In this document: piece after piece, positions 1 to 8,678 of the stretch
How the letters are laid out: each line of letters opens with the position of its first letter
How positions within the stretch are numbered: the first letter of the stretch is position 1
Source of the DNA: Isoetes engelmannii
Lineage: Eukaryota > Streptophyta > Lycopodiopsida > Isoetales > Isoetaceae
Assembly: GCA_011763485.2 (NCBI GenBank)
Contig: JAANSK020067798.1
Location: 1-27,775 of the forward strand
Length of the DNA: 27,775 bases
Direction of reading: 5' to 3'
Position numbers and translations under genes: made by a program
The notes under the pieces: generated by a model
Databases searched by the model: none
Told to the model about the DNA's origin: nothing
What the model saw: the letters and a program-made list of their open reading frames with translations, nothing else

Positions 1-240
1 TCCTGAATATAGAAAATGGCTCATAGTTATCCCCTAGGCAAAGTAGAGGTGGAGTTAGCTGAACTCTGGGATTACCTAGAAGGTTGTTGGATGTACTAGC
101 AGTACATGAACAAGGAGGAGACCATTAATTGTTTATCTCATTTCTTTTTGAACTCCATTGTCAAATCTATTTTTGAATTTTATTAAGGATTTTAATTTTA
201 GTAGGTAGAACGAACTTAGTAAGCTCCCAGGAGCTTCACA
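1..240 (+). repeat. 3' part of a 5' LTR (Ty3/gypsy-type element)
   Basis: This segment matches 3494-3892 closely, and its end (CA at 239-240) is followed after two bases by a retrotransposon primer-binding site, so it is the downstream end of a left LTR whose beginning lies outside the window. Compared with the other copy it lacks a net 159 bp between about 169 and 175. The reading frame that starts at 16 is the one seen open in the second copy, but here it is closed by a TAG at 97-99 where the other copy has a CAA-containing sequence. That the two copies belong to one original element is an inference. Confidence 0.7.
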
Positions 241-242
241 TT

Positions 243-254
243 TGGTATCAGAGC
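243..254 (+). other. Primer-binding site complementary to initiator tRNA-Met
   Basis: TGGTATCAGAGC is the classic plant LTR-retrotransposon primer-binding site, complementary to the 3' end of initiator methionine tRNA. It lies two bases after the LTR end, exactly where minus-strand priming is expected. Confidence 0.85.
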
Positions 255-348
255 ACTATGTTTATTTTCTCTCTCCCCTTTATATAGTTTTAACTTGCAT
301 GCATGCAATGTTTGCGTGTAATTCTAGTTTGCATGCATGTTTGCATGT

Positions 349-442
349 AACTCAAGCTTGCATGCTTTCTTTTTTTTGACTTCTACTTTTTCATGTAATT
401 CTCACTTATTTTTACTTTTTAATTAGACTTATTTCTAGACTC
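349..442 (+). repeat. Left arm of a ~93-bp inverted repeat (element leader)
   Basis: T-rich leader sequence downstream of the primer-binding site. Its reverse complement recurs at 1046-1142 with only a few differences, including a 4-base CAAG expansion in the right arm. The stretch just before it (about 295-350) holds two diverged copies of a CATGCATG-rich unit of about 30 bp. Confidence 0.8.
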
Positions 443-507
443 CACATAACAACTAAGGCTTTCACAAGTTAGATTATATGGAATAGCCTTTGGTAACAAT
501 TTTCTAG

Positions 508-880
508 GGACCTGTTAAGATTGTCAAACGAATTGGATTGATGGCCTATAGGTTGGAGTTGCCAAAGAATGTTAGGATTCATGATGTGTTCCATGTGAGT
601 AACCTAAGGAAATACCTTCCAGCAGATCGTCATATTTTGCATCCAGATGATTTAGAAGTTGTAGAGCAACAACTTGCCATTAAGCCATCCCAAATATTAA
701 GGCAAGAGGTTAGAATGTTGCAGAATCGGGAAATCCCAAATATTAAGGCAAGAGGTTAGAATGTTGCAGAATCGGGAAATCAAACGTTATCTTGTACAAT
801 GGCAAGGATGTCCACTAGAGGATGCCACGTGGGTCGACGCTCAAGAATTTCATCGTACGTATCCAGAGTTTGCACCATAA
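508..880 (+). pseudogene. C-terminal remnant of Ty3/gypsy pol (integrase tail plus chromodomain-like end)
   Basis: The frame reads GPVKIVKRIGLMAYRLELP and then HDVFHVSNLRKYLP, the conserved segment after the integrase core in plant Ty3/gypsy polyproteins. After a frame change the final part reads YLVQWQGCPLEDATWVD and ends at TAA 878-880, which is the chromodomain-like tail typical of chromoviruses. An in-frame TAG lies just upstream at 505-507. A 46-bp tandem duplication (689-780) shifts the frame and produces a premature TAG at 757-759. Gag, protease, reverse transcriptase, RNase H and the integrase catalytic core are missing: only about 250 bp separate the primer-binding site from this tail. 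The element is therefore internally deleted and non-autonomous. Family assignment is firm; exact lineage is not. Confidence 0.85.
689..780 (+). repeat. 46-bp tandem duplication causing a frameshift
   Basis: Two identical adjacent 46-bp units (689-734 and 735-780). Because 46 is not a multiple of three, the duplication breaks the pol reading frame and creates the stop at 757-759. Confidence 0.9.
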
Positions 881-895
881 GGACATGGATTTTTT

Positions 896-904
896 AAAGG
901 TGGG
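896..904 (+). other. Possible polypurine tract before the 3' LTR
   Basis: AAAGGTGGG lies shortly after the pol stop and just before TGTAATAAACC at 910, which has the TG expected at an LTR start. The tract is short and imperfect, so this rests mainly on position. Confidence 0.4.
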
Positions 905-909
905 TAGAA

Positions 910-1024
910 TGTAATAAACCTAGCTACTTGAGGGGTTGGGTATTGTGCCATGATAATTTAATACAATGGTCTAGAAAATTAGGTTTTGTGCCATGATAAT
1001 TTAATACAATGGTCTAGAAAATTA
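910..1024 (+). repeat. Putative start of the 3' LTR with a 39-bp direct duplication
   Basis: TG at 910-911 follows the polypurine-like tract. A 39-bp sequence at 943-981 is repeated at 986-1024 (spacing 43 bp). If the LTR runs on to the CA at 3891-3892 it would be about 3 kb and would have to include other inserted or rearranged DNA. The left end of the 5' LTR is outside the window, so this cannot be confirmed here. Confidence 0.45.
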
Positions 1025-1045
1025 TATAAGATATACTAAGATTTT

Positions 1046-1142
1046 GAGTTTAGAAATAAGTCTAATTAAAAAGTCAAAAAAGTGAGAATTACATGAAAAA
1101 GTAGAAGTCAAAAAAGAGAAAGCATGCAAGCTTGCTTGAGTT
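1046..1142 (-). repeat. Right arm of the inverted repeat (leader in reverse)
   Basis: Near-complete reverse complement of 349-442. It places a piece of retrotransposon leader in opposite orientation about 600 bp downstream of the first, with the pol tail in the loop. Beyond the arm (1143-1240) similarity stops. Confidence 0.8.
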
Positions 1143-1299
1143 AGAGAGAAATTAGATCAAAATAAGGAGCTAAAGGAGAGGGAGCTAGAAGCAAATTCGT
1201 TTTTTTTGAAGAACTTGGAATTTTGTGCGTACATGAAGAGCCTTATCTTGCTTGAATGTTGAGTCTAAAACTGTCATTGATTTGCCTGATTCGACTGTT

Positions 1300-1850
1300 T
1301 ATTTTATCCGAGATCCTTTGTGTCATAACAGACTTGTAGGTTGGCTTGATGGTTAAGGTTGTGGTCTTGCGTAGGCCAGACCTGGGTTCAAATCTGCAGT
1401 CTAACTTATTTCTGATTTTGCACACAGTTGCAGAGTTTATATATCAAAATCGGCCATGTTTCTTGAAATGATGCATGCGGGTGTAGTGGTCAATGCTTAG
1501 TCTAGTATGCTAGAGACTTGGGTTCAAATTCGCGTTTTGCCATTCCATTTAGTCGGTTTTTGTAACTCTGTTCTGTTGCGCTCTGGTGTTATATAAAATT
1601 AGTTGTTTTTACTCCTGATACAATGTGTTAATGTGCTAGTAAAATCGTCGCTTGTCACATTATAGACCCAGGTTCAAGTCTAGCCTGTCGTCTTATTTTT
1701 TCTGCAGTTTAACTCTGTTTTCTGTTCGCACTCTGTTTCATATAAGTCTCAGTCGTTTGTCTTTAGAAGATTGCACGCTAGTCTATTGGTAGAGGCTTCA
1801 ACGTTTGTGCTATAGATCCAGTTTCAAGTTTGGGTTATGACCATGTTTAT
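1300..1850 (+). repeat. Tandem array of four tRNA-like units of about 150 bp
   Basis: Four copies of a B-box-like motif occur in the same orientation: GGTTCAAATC at 1385, GGTTCAAATT at 1521, GGTTCAAGTC at 1671 and GTTTCAAGTT at 1821. Spacings are 136, 150 and 150 bp. Each is preceded at about 30-40 bp by D-arm/A-box-like sequence, clearest at 1484 (TAGTGGTCAATGC) and 1785 (ATTGGTAGAGGC). Each is followed by a related pyrimidine-rich segment with AACTCTGTT-like and TATATAA/CATATAA-like words (near 1566, 1705 and 1735). This is the layout of a tRNA gene or tRNA-derived SINE head repeated in tandem. No unit folds obviously into an intact tRNA, so they are probably not functional tRNA genes. Confidence 0.65.
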
Positions 1851-1944
1851 TTTGTAATCATCTCCTTCCATTACCTCGTTGTATTTTATGTACTACGTAA
1901 TGCACGCCTGGAAAAGATTCCGGCGTATAATTTTCGAGGCGGCT

Positions 1945-1960
1945 CCGCCAGATGTGGCGG
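1945..1960 (+). other. Perfect short hairpin in a GC-rich patch
   Basis: CCGCCA, a GATG loop and TGGCGG form a perfect 6-bp stem, with a second overlapping GGCGG/CCGCC pair just upstream (1938-1949). It stands out against AT-rich surroundings. Function unknown. Confidence 0.4.
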
Positions 1961-2040
1961 CGCACGAGCGGCAATGACTGTTTGGAGAAATTACGTCCAG
2001 GAAAAATTAGACATGTGGCATCGAAAAAAATTTCCTTCTG

Positions 2041-2128
2041 GAAGCATCTGGAATGGCTATGGCGCACCGATCAGAAGGATCCGGAATGGCCTTCTTGAAG
2101 CATCCGGAATGGACTCACGCACCGATCA
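2041..2128 (+). repeat. Imperfect ~32-bp direct repeat
   Basis: GAAGCAT-C/T-CGGAATGG followed by CGCACCGATCA occurs at about 2041-2073 and again at 2097-2128, with a partial third GGATCCGGAATGG in between. It is small local duplication in non-coding DNA. Confidence 0.6.
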
Positions 2129-2135
2129 AAACTGA

Positions 2136-3493
2136 GAGATGCTGTTTTGAATAAATTTCAACTGATTTTAAGCAGAATCCTCTGCTCTAAAATGACAGCC
2201 AGAAACCACAAACCACTGCTCTAAAACTTCATGCTTCTTGAGTTTCGGCTCTTATTTTTTTGCAGAGTTCGCACTGTTGCTTCTTTGTTTGATTTCGACA
2301 CATCTTCAGCATAAACATGGTTCATAGCATTGGAACCAAAACCGACAGAACAGGGGATCAGAATGGCTTGCTCTAAAACTTCATGTTCCTTTCCAGAACT
2401 AAATAAAGCACGAAGCAAATGAACCTGTAGCGGCCAAAAGATTGAGCAAAACAGGAGCTATAAATCAGTTGCTAAGCCGCTTAGAAGACCTACTTGTGAA
2501 GACCCATCTGCGAATCTTGCAAGGCCCTAGCTTTTGCTCTGCTCCGGCCTTCTGTTTATCTGTTCTTTGAATCACCTAAAACAAGAAAAAAAAAAGAACA
2601 GAACCTGCTCGACCATCTTCGCATGTAAAAACCTACTTAAGTCCGGCATGATTCACAGGAAAAGCAAACTAGAGAGCAGAGAGCATGGCTAAACCCGGCA
2701 TGGTTCACGGCTACAGAGCAGGTCGGGTTCCTTCACAAAAGAGGGGAATGGGAATAAGGCGGCGCTGCTCCGCAAATGGTGCAAAACTTTTATGGCTTAT
2801 AAAATTGGCCAAATATTCCAGTAATTTAGACCAAATGGTCATTACTTCTTTGTATCCACTATGGTTGGTTGATAGGGGGCATGATTCCATTTAAATTACG
2901 AATGCTATAGCTTGTGGTGATGACTATTAGCTTGTTGCATACTACTTGTCTTGCATTTAAACAAGGTTTTTTTCTCTCTTTTTGAATTATAAATTCTTCC
3001 CTCTTGAATAAACTATGCATGTAGGTGTCCTATAGGAAAGTAGTCCATGTCAATTTTCTTATGTTTAAGATAGTCCCATGGATAAATGGAACTCTAATCC
3101 TTCGTAGGTCTTATATTAAGTGATGCATGTCAGTTGCATGTCTGTGCCCTTGCATTTATCTTGAAGTGTTGTATGGTGATCGTATGATTGTATCTTAGAG
3201 GCATTTAACATATGAATTAACATCAATTGAAGCACTCCTGGCAGACGCCCCAGGATGAAAGTGTGAATTGCGTCATTGATTCCTCCTTTGAGTAGAGCCT
3301 CAAAGGACTAACTGGGAGGCTCCCGCGCTTTGTATGGGCACTGCGTGTGAAGCGCGGACTAATCATCCCGCAGATGTTGATGATGAACTAGCGAATATTG
3401 TTTCATTTTACTTTGCATGAAATAAATTAGTTTTTCTTGCACTTAGCAACAAGGCATATGTACTCACTTGGACGAAAGTCTAACTTGTGTGTT
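2136..3493. other. No gene recognised
   Basis: About 1.36 kb with only short open frames and no recognisable protein motif. A 15-bp word (CTCTAAAACTTCATG) occurs twice, near 2219 and 2371, and GGCATG-G/A-TTCAC occurs near 2645 and 2697. Part of it may be LTR sequence belonging to the copy that ends at 3892. Confidence 0.5.
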
Positions 3494-3892
3494 TCCTGAA
3501 TGTAGAAAATGGCTCATAGTTATCCCCTAGGCAAAGTAGAGGTGGAGTTAGCTGAACTCTGGGATTACCTAGAAGGCTGCTGGATGTACCAACAGTACAC
3601 GAACAAGGAGGAGACCATTAATTGTTTATCTCATTTCTCTTTGAACTCCATTGTGAAATCTAATGAAATAAGTTCAAAAGATAATTTACCTTCATGGTGT
3701 GATGCAAGCGGGTACTTTTGTGTGGAAGAGGGGAAGTCTAAATATGTGGCTTCTAAGGCCTCAGAAGACCCAGTACCTTTGAGTCCAAGGTCGGGAATAG
3801 TTCATTAAGTAATTTTTTTTTTTTTTGAATTTTATTAAGGATTTTAATTTTCGTAGATAGAACGAACTTCGTAAGCTCCCAGGAGCATCACA
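3494..3892 (+). repeat. Second copy of the LTR end
   Basis: Closely matches 1-240 over both flanks and ends in the same GGAGC-A/T-TCACA. It carries an extra 159 bp net (3663-3826) that includes a run of T. It is followed by TGCAGCGTG, not by a primer-binding site, as expected for the outer end of a right LTR or a solo LTR. Confidence 0.7.
3509..3808 (+). CDS. Unidentified 99-residue reading frame inside the LTR copy
   Basis: An ATG-initiated frame begins MAHSYPLGKVEVELAELW and runs to a TAA at 3806-3808. The N-terminal half is present in the other LTR copy (from position 16) but is interrupted there by TAG. The protein is acidic near the N-terminus, with no signal peptide or membrane segment that I can see, and I recognise no domain. 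Proteins encoded within LTRs are uncommon, and the frame could be open by chance. Two copies alone cannot show selection. Confidence 0.25.
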   Translation: MAHSYPLGKVEVELAELWDYLEGCWMYQQYTNKEETINCLSHFSLNSIVKSNEISSKDNLPSWCDASGYFCVEEGKSKYVASKASEDPVPLSPRSGIVH

Positions 3893-4029
3893 TGCAGCGT
3901 GCTATGGGACTTAGAGGGGGACATTGTCATTGACCCTGTGCTGATGGACTGGGCTTCCCAGTTGTGGTTTTTGGGGAAACAGTTAAGCTCTTAGGTTTCC
4001 TGCTTGCTTTCACAGATAGTATGTAGAGC
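3893..4029. other. Short unique spacer between LTR end and duplication
   Basis: One frame of this 137-bp stretch reads DLEGDIVIDPVLMDWASQLW before a stop, which looks like a coding fragment, but I cannot assign it to a family. Confidence 0.25.
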
Positions 4030-4283
4030 TTTGAGCCCCTATTTTAGACAAACTCAGGAAGAAGGTTGGGTTATGGCCTACTAGAGGTTTATTTTATGGC
4101 AAGAAGAGTAACAGTTGCTAATGACATGCTGGCTAGCTCTCACATTTATTTCTCATTGATACGAATAGGCGCGGGGAGGGGGTGGGGGAGGGCTAATGTT
4201 GCATGGTCCAAGTTGTACAGAGATAAAAAATTCTAGGTTGTAAAGATTCTTTTACACAGGCTCACGCCTTGGCCGCCGCACAT

Positions 4284-4583
4284 CTACAAGATGAAGTGGT
4301 GGGAGAATGACTTCTCTTCTCCTTGACAAACTCTTCTTTTCTTCATCCGGCGCGGAGCGAAACTCATAAGAAGATTGTTTTCCTTCATCATGATTCTGAT
4401 TCTCCCCCCTAAGGAAAGTGTTCTTCGGAGGTCATCCAACCGCTGACTCCAAGTAAATTCAATCTCTGTCACGGGATATCCACCATTCTCAATGTTTAAC
4501 TTGAGACCATCATGGACCTTGACCCCACTGAGGAGGCCCAAAGCCCTAGTTCTTGATTCGAAGCCAAATTTGTTTGAAGAGTT
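4284..4583 (-). CDS. Unidentified open frame in duplication copy 1
   Basis: A minus-strand frame is open from about 4583 to a stop at 4284 without a clear ATG. It includes VKVHDGLKLNIENGGYPVTE and an Arg/Lys-rich C-terminal part. The first half has a natural-looking composition, but I recognise no family. It may be a decayed exon and not a gene. The same frame recurs in copy 2. Confidence 0.2.
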   Translation of the reverse strand, partial: NSSNKFGFESRTRALGLLSGVKVHDGLKLNIENGGYPVTEIEFTWSQRLDDLRRTLSLGGRIRIMMKENNLLMSFAPRRMKKRRVCQGEEKSFSHHFIL

Positions 4584-5482
4584 TTACAAGGGGATACATT
4601 GTTGCGTAGTAATTGTTGTAATGCTAAAATGCTATGCGCATATAGTCCTCCATAGGGGCAAATTTTGTAAAGTTACCTTGCGATGCAAGTATAGCATCGA
4701 TACACTTTTGAATCTTATGTTTACTTTTCTACCACTGTTTTTTTTTTCCCCTTTCTACCACTGTTTTTTGTTCGTTTTAATTTTTGGTTTATTAAACAAT
4801 CTTTGTTCTTTGTGTTTGACCTTTTTCATGTTTTGATGAAATGTTTCAGTTTTGTTCTTTTTCTTTTACACCCAAAATGGGATGTTATATTTTGGTCCCC
4901 TTTCCCCTTTTTTTTTGTTTGCTGTCTATTTTGATCCTAAAATTGCATCTCAGAGTTTGAAATTGTGGCCACTTTTCCCTTCAACCACCCTAAAATAGCA
5001 TGAATTTAACTAAAAATTTGACTTCTTTGGCGATTAATGCAATTGAAGGTCATTAGTGCAATTGATCCGTCACCTTGTTATTATTTATAGTTCATTCGCC
5101 GGGGGCATTCGAGGAAATAATTGAAATACAAGGGGCATTTTCATATATATTAAACTCTAGGGGCATTTAGGTAGTTTCCCTTGATTGAATCGCCAGAATT
5201 CTTGCATCTGAAATTCACTATCGCTGGGCGCTGTTTCCCTTTGCATCCGAAATTATTGATTCTTACGAAAGCAACACCCATCAATGAAGGTTGATTTGCT
5301 GCCATAAAGTCGCCAAATCGACCCAGCCATACGATTTTGGGAATGGTTGGCCGAAAGAAGGGTACTTTTTTTGTTTGATTAGCCTTTCTAGTGGTCTCAG
5401 TGTGGAATGATGATGTATGAGATTTGTCTATATATAACCTTCTTAAAATCAGTCCGACCATGGCGCCAAACCATCGTTTGCT

Positions 5483-5974
5483 ATGGATGACAACATCAAC
5501 GACTTTTCCTTCATGTAGTCTATGAGTTATGGCAAGGCTTCCGACTCTCTGGAAATTGGTCCTACAGCAAAGAGTGATGGATTAAAAAACTTTTGTATTC
5601 TTTTGCTTTAAATTGTTTAGATAGAAATAGCATGAAACCCGGTTCCGGGCAAATGGTTCATGCTTGGTATTTGCAGGACAAACCTCCGATGTTACTATTG
5701 AATTTCAGACTCTGGGACATGCAGAGTACAATGCAATGCTCATACAATCATTTCCTAAATCATTTTTGGATGTGTTGTTTGTTTTGTTGACATTTTCTTT
5801 GAGCTTGCAATTTTCAAGTGAGTTTTTATGTGTTTCAATCCTTCTACGTATTTCATAGGTGTTTTGCGCCGTATAGAGACCATTTAGAGGTGTGTATTCC
5901 TCCACCCTTGATGTGGCATATTCACAAGCATATGTCGGGATCCAATGATCCCCAAGTGAGCAATGAGGAGTGAG
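5483..5974 (+). pseudogene. Possible decayed exon fragments, copy 1
   Basis: Three patches look like plant exons. The first starts with ATG at 5483 (MDDNINDFSFM, then TAG, then SMSYGKASDSLEIGPTAKSD). The second follows a TTTGCAG acceptor at 5670-5676 (one frame reads GQTSDVTIEFQTLGHAEYN). The third follows TTTCATAG near 5859 (one frame reads HLEVCIPPPLMWHIHKHMSG) and reaches a TGA near 5972. The in-frame TAG and uncertain joints suggest a pseudogene. I do not recognise the protein. Confidence 0.3.
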
Positions 5975-6254
5975 CTACAATAAAATTGATGACCCTAAAA
6001 TTTGAGCCCCTATTTTAGACAAACTCAGGAAGAAGGTTGGGTTATGGCCTACTAGAGGTTTATTTTATGGCAAGAAGAGTAACAGTTGCTAATGACATGC
6101 TGGCTAGCTCTCACATTTATTTCTCATTGATACGAATAGGCGCGGGGAGGGGGTGGGGGAGGGCTAATGTTGCATGGTCCAAGTTGTACAGAGATAAAAA
6201 ATTCTAGGTTGTAAAGATTCTTTTACACAGGCTCACGCCTTGGCCGCCGCACAT

Positions 6255-6554
6255 CTACAAGATGAAGTGGTGGGAGAATGACTTCTCTTCTCCTTGACAA
6301 ACTCTTCTTTTCTTCATCCGGCGCGGAGCGAAACTCATAAGAAGATTGTTTTCCTTCATCATGATTCTGATTCTCCCCCCTAAGGAAAGTGTTCTTCGGA
6401 GGTCATCCAACCGCTGACTCCAAGTAAATTCAATCTCTGTCACGGGATATCCACCATTCTCAATGTTTAACTTGAGACCATCATGGACCTTGACCCCACT
6501 GAGGAGGCCCAAAGCCCTAGTTCTTGATTCGAAGCCAAATTTGTTTGAAGAGTT
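6255..6554 (-). CDS. Unidentified open frame in duplication copy 2
   Basis: Identical to the frame at 4284-4583 in copy 1, with the same lack of a recognisable family and of a convincing start codon. Confidence 0.2.
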   Translation of the reverse strand, partial: NSSNKFGFESRTRALGLLSGVKVHDGLKLNIENGGYPVTEIEFTWSQRLDDLRRTLSLGGRIRIMMKENNLLMSFAPRRMKKRRVCQGEEKSFSHHFIL

Positions 6555-7453
6555 TTACAAGGGGATACATTGTTGCGTAGTAATTGTTGTAATGCTAAAA
6601 TGCTATGCGCATATAGTCCTCCATAGGGGCAAATTTTGTAAAGTTACCTTGCGATGCAAGTATAGCATCGATACACTTTTGAATCTTATGTTTACTTTTC
6701 TACCACTGTTTTTTTTTTCCCCTTTCTACCACTGTTTTTTGTTCGTTTTAATTTTTGGTTTATTAAACAATCTTTGTTCTTTGTGTTTGACCTTTTTCAT
6801 GTTTTGATGAAATGTTTCAGTTTTGTTCTTTTTCTTTTACACCCAAAATGGGATGTTATATTTTGGTCCCCTTTCCCCTTTTTTTTTGTTTGCTGTCTAT
6901 TTTGATCCTAAAATTGCATCTCAGAGTTTGAAATTGTGGCCACTTTTCCCTTCAACCACCCTAAAATAGCATGAATTTAACTAAAAATTTGACTTCTTTG
7001 GCGATTAATGCAATTGAAGGTCATTAGTGCAATTGATCCGTCACCTTGTTATTATTTATAGTTCATTCGCCGGGGGCATTCGAGGAAATAATTGAAATAC
7101 AAGGGGCATTTTCATATATATTAAACTCTAGGGGCATTTAGGTAGTTTCCCTTGATTGAATCGCCAGAATTCTTGCATCTGAAATTCACTATCGCTGGGC
7201 GCTGTTTCCCTTTGCATCCGAAATTATTGATTCTTACGAAAGCAACACCCATCAATGAAGGTTGATTTGCTGCCATAAAGTCGCCAAATCGACCCAGCCA
7301 TACGATTTTGGGAATGGTTGGCCGAAAGAAGGGTACTTTTTTTGTTTGATTAGCCTTTCTAGTGGTCTCAGTGTGGAATGATGATGTATGAGATTTGTCT
7401 ATATATAACCTTCTTAAAATCAGTCCGACCATGGCGCCAAACCATCGTTTGCT

Positions 7454-7945
7454 ATGGATGACAACATCAACGACTTTTCCTTCATGTAGTCTATGAGTTA
7501 TGGCAAGGCTTCCGACTCTCTGGAAATTGGTCCTACAGCAAAGAGTGATGGATTAAAAAACTTTTGTATTCTTTTGCTTTAAATTGTTTAGATAGAAATA
7601 GCATGAAACCCGGTTCCGGGCAAATGGTTCATGCTTGGTATTTGCAGGACAAACCTCCGATGTTACTATTGAATTTCAGACTCTGGGACATGCAGAGTAC
7701 AATGCAATGCTCATACAATCATTTCCTAAATCATTTTTGGATGTGTTGTTTGTTTTGTTGACATTTTCTTTGAGCTTGCAATTTTCAAGTGAGTTTTTAT
7801 GTGTTTCAATCCTTCTACGTATTTCATAGGTGTTTTGCGCCGTATAGAGACCATTTAGAGGTGTGTATTCCTCCACCCTTGATGTGGCATATTCACAAGC
7901 ATATGTCGGGATCCAATGATCCCCAAGTGAGCAATGAGGAGTGAG
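7454..7945 (+). pseudogene. Possible decayed exon fragments, copy 2
   Basis: Same three exon-like patches as at 5483-5974, offset by 1971 bp and carrying the same in-frame TAG. The breakage therefore predates the duplication. Confidence 0.3.
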
Positions 7946-7971
7946 CTACAATAAAATTGATGACCCTAAAA

Positions 7972-8678
7972 TAAGAAATGCAAATATGCCATAAAGTTCC
8001 CTTATTGAGTTTTAAAAGGCAAAAAAAACCAGATACGCTAAGGATACATGCCCTTTCTAACGAAAATTATAAAACGTGTAATAATTATAGCAAAGAGCAA
8101 GAATTATGTAGTAGATAAAAAAGATATACAGCAATGGAAATTGCGGCAGCAGGAGCCGATACTGAAGTTTAACTCGTCTAGCTCAACTTACAGAGGCTCG
8201 AGGTTTTGAGATCCCCGATGTCCTCTTTATGACGAGTTTCTTTGTAAATCACAGGACTCTTGAAAAGACAGGTTTGAATAAATAATATTATGGTTAGTTG
8301 GGCTTGAAGGAAATAGGAGCTGCTATAGCTGCTACATATTGCTCACTGTTTCGCGGATGTTAGCGAAATCGGTATAGCTTGTGAAAATGAAGTAAAAAAG
8401 ATGCAGTGCTAGCTTGTGAGATGAGAAATGTCATTGTCTATGGGATGGAACTGATGATATTTAAATCTTTACCTTCCGAACGCATCATACAGGATTTTCA
8501 CAGTTTGTGTTTCCTTGAGGATGAAGGTGGGTAATTTCTCAATTATAACAGGGATTAATATCAGAGTGGTAGTAGTCATATCTGTGATGCTTATGTTAGG
8601 TATTCAGAAAGCAAACCCATATTTTGGATTTCATTCAGAAGGTATTCAGAAGGCATCAACATGTGACAATCAAGCCAG
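7972..8678. other. Upstream region of the PPR gene
   Basis: About 700 bp without a recognisable coding region. A repeated GGTATTCAGAA-A/G-GC word occurs at 8599 and 8640. An in-frame TGA at 8664-8666 closes the PPR frame upstream, so the first usable start is the ATG at 8679. The promoter and 5' UTR presumably lie here, but I see no diagnostic element. Confidence 0.5.

Larger units (their letters stand above)
4030..6000 (+). repeat. 1971-bp tandem duplication, copy 1
   Basis: The whole unit recurs at 6001-7971 with a constant offset of 1971 bp. I found no difference, including at homopolymer runs (T10 near 4738, T9 near 4908). The boundary is sharp: CT precedes the unit on the left and AAAA precedes the second copy. 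The unit holds no complete gene that I recognise. Confidence 0.95.
6001..7971 (+). repeat. 1971-bp tandem duplication, copy 2
   Basis: Apparently exact second copy of 4030-6000 in the same orientation, directly abutting it. After 7971 the sequence diverges from the start of the unit after a single shared T. Confidence 0.95.

Noticed and set aside
1135-1259. Short Lys/Glu-rich frame (QNKELKERELEANSFFLKNL)
   Set aside because: Looks like a coiled-coil gag fragment but is too short, has no start, and cannot be tied to a family.
1830-2135. 101-codon plus-strand frame after the tRNA-like array
   Set aside because: No domain, composition shaped by a local short duplication, and an overlapping antisense frame of similar length; likely chance.
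5150-5461. 103-codon minus-strand frame in the duplicated unit (and its copy at 7121-7432)
   Set aside because: No recognisable domain, and it overlaps AT-rich repeats; no better than chance.
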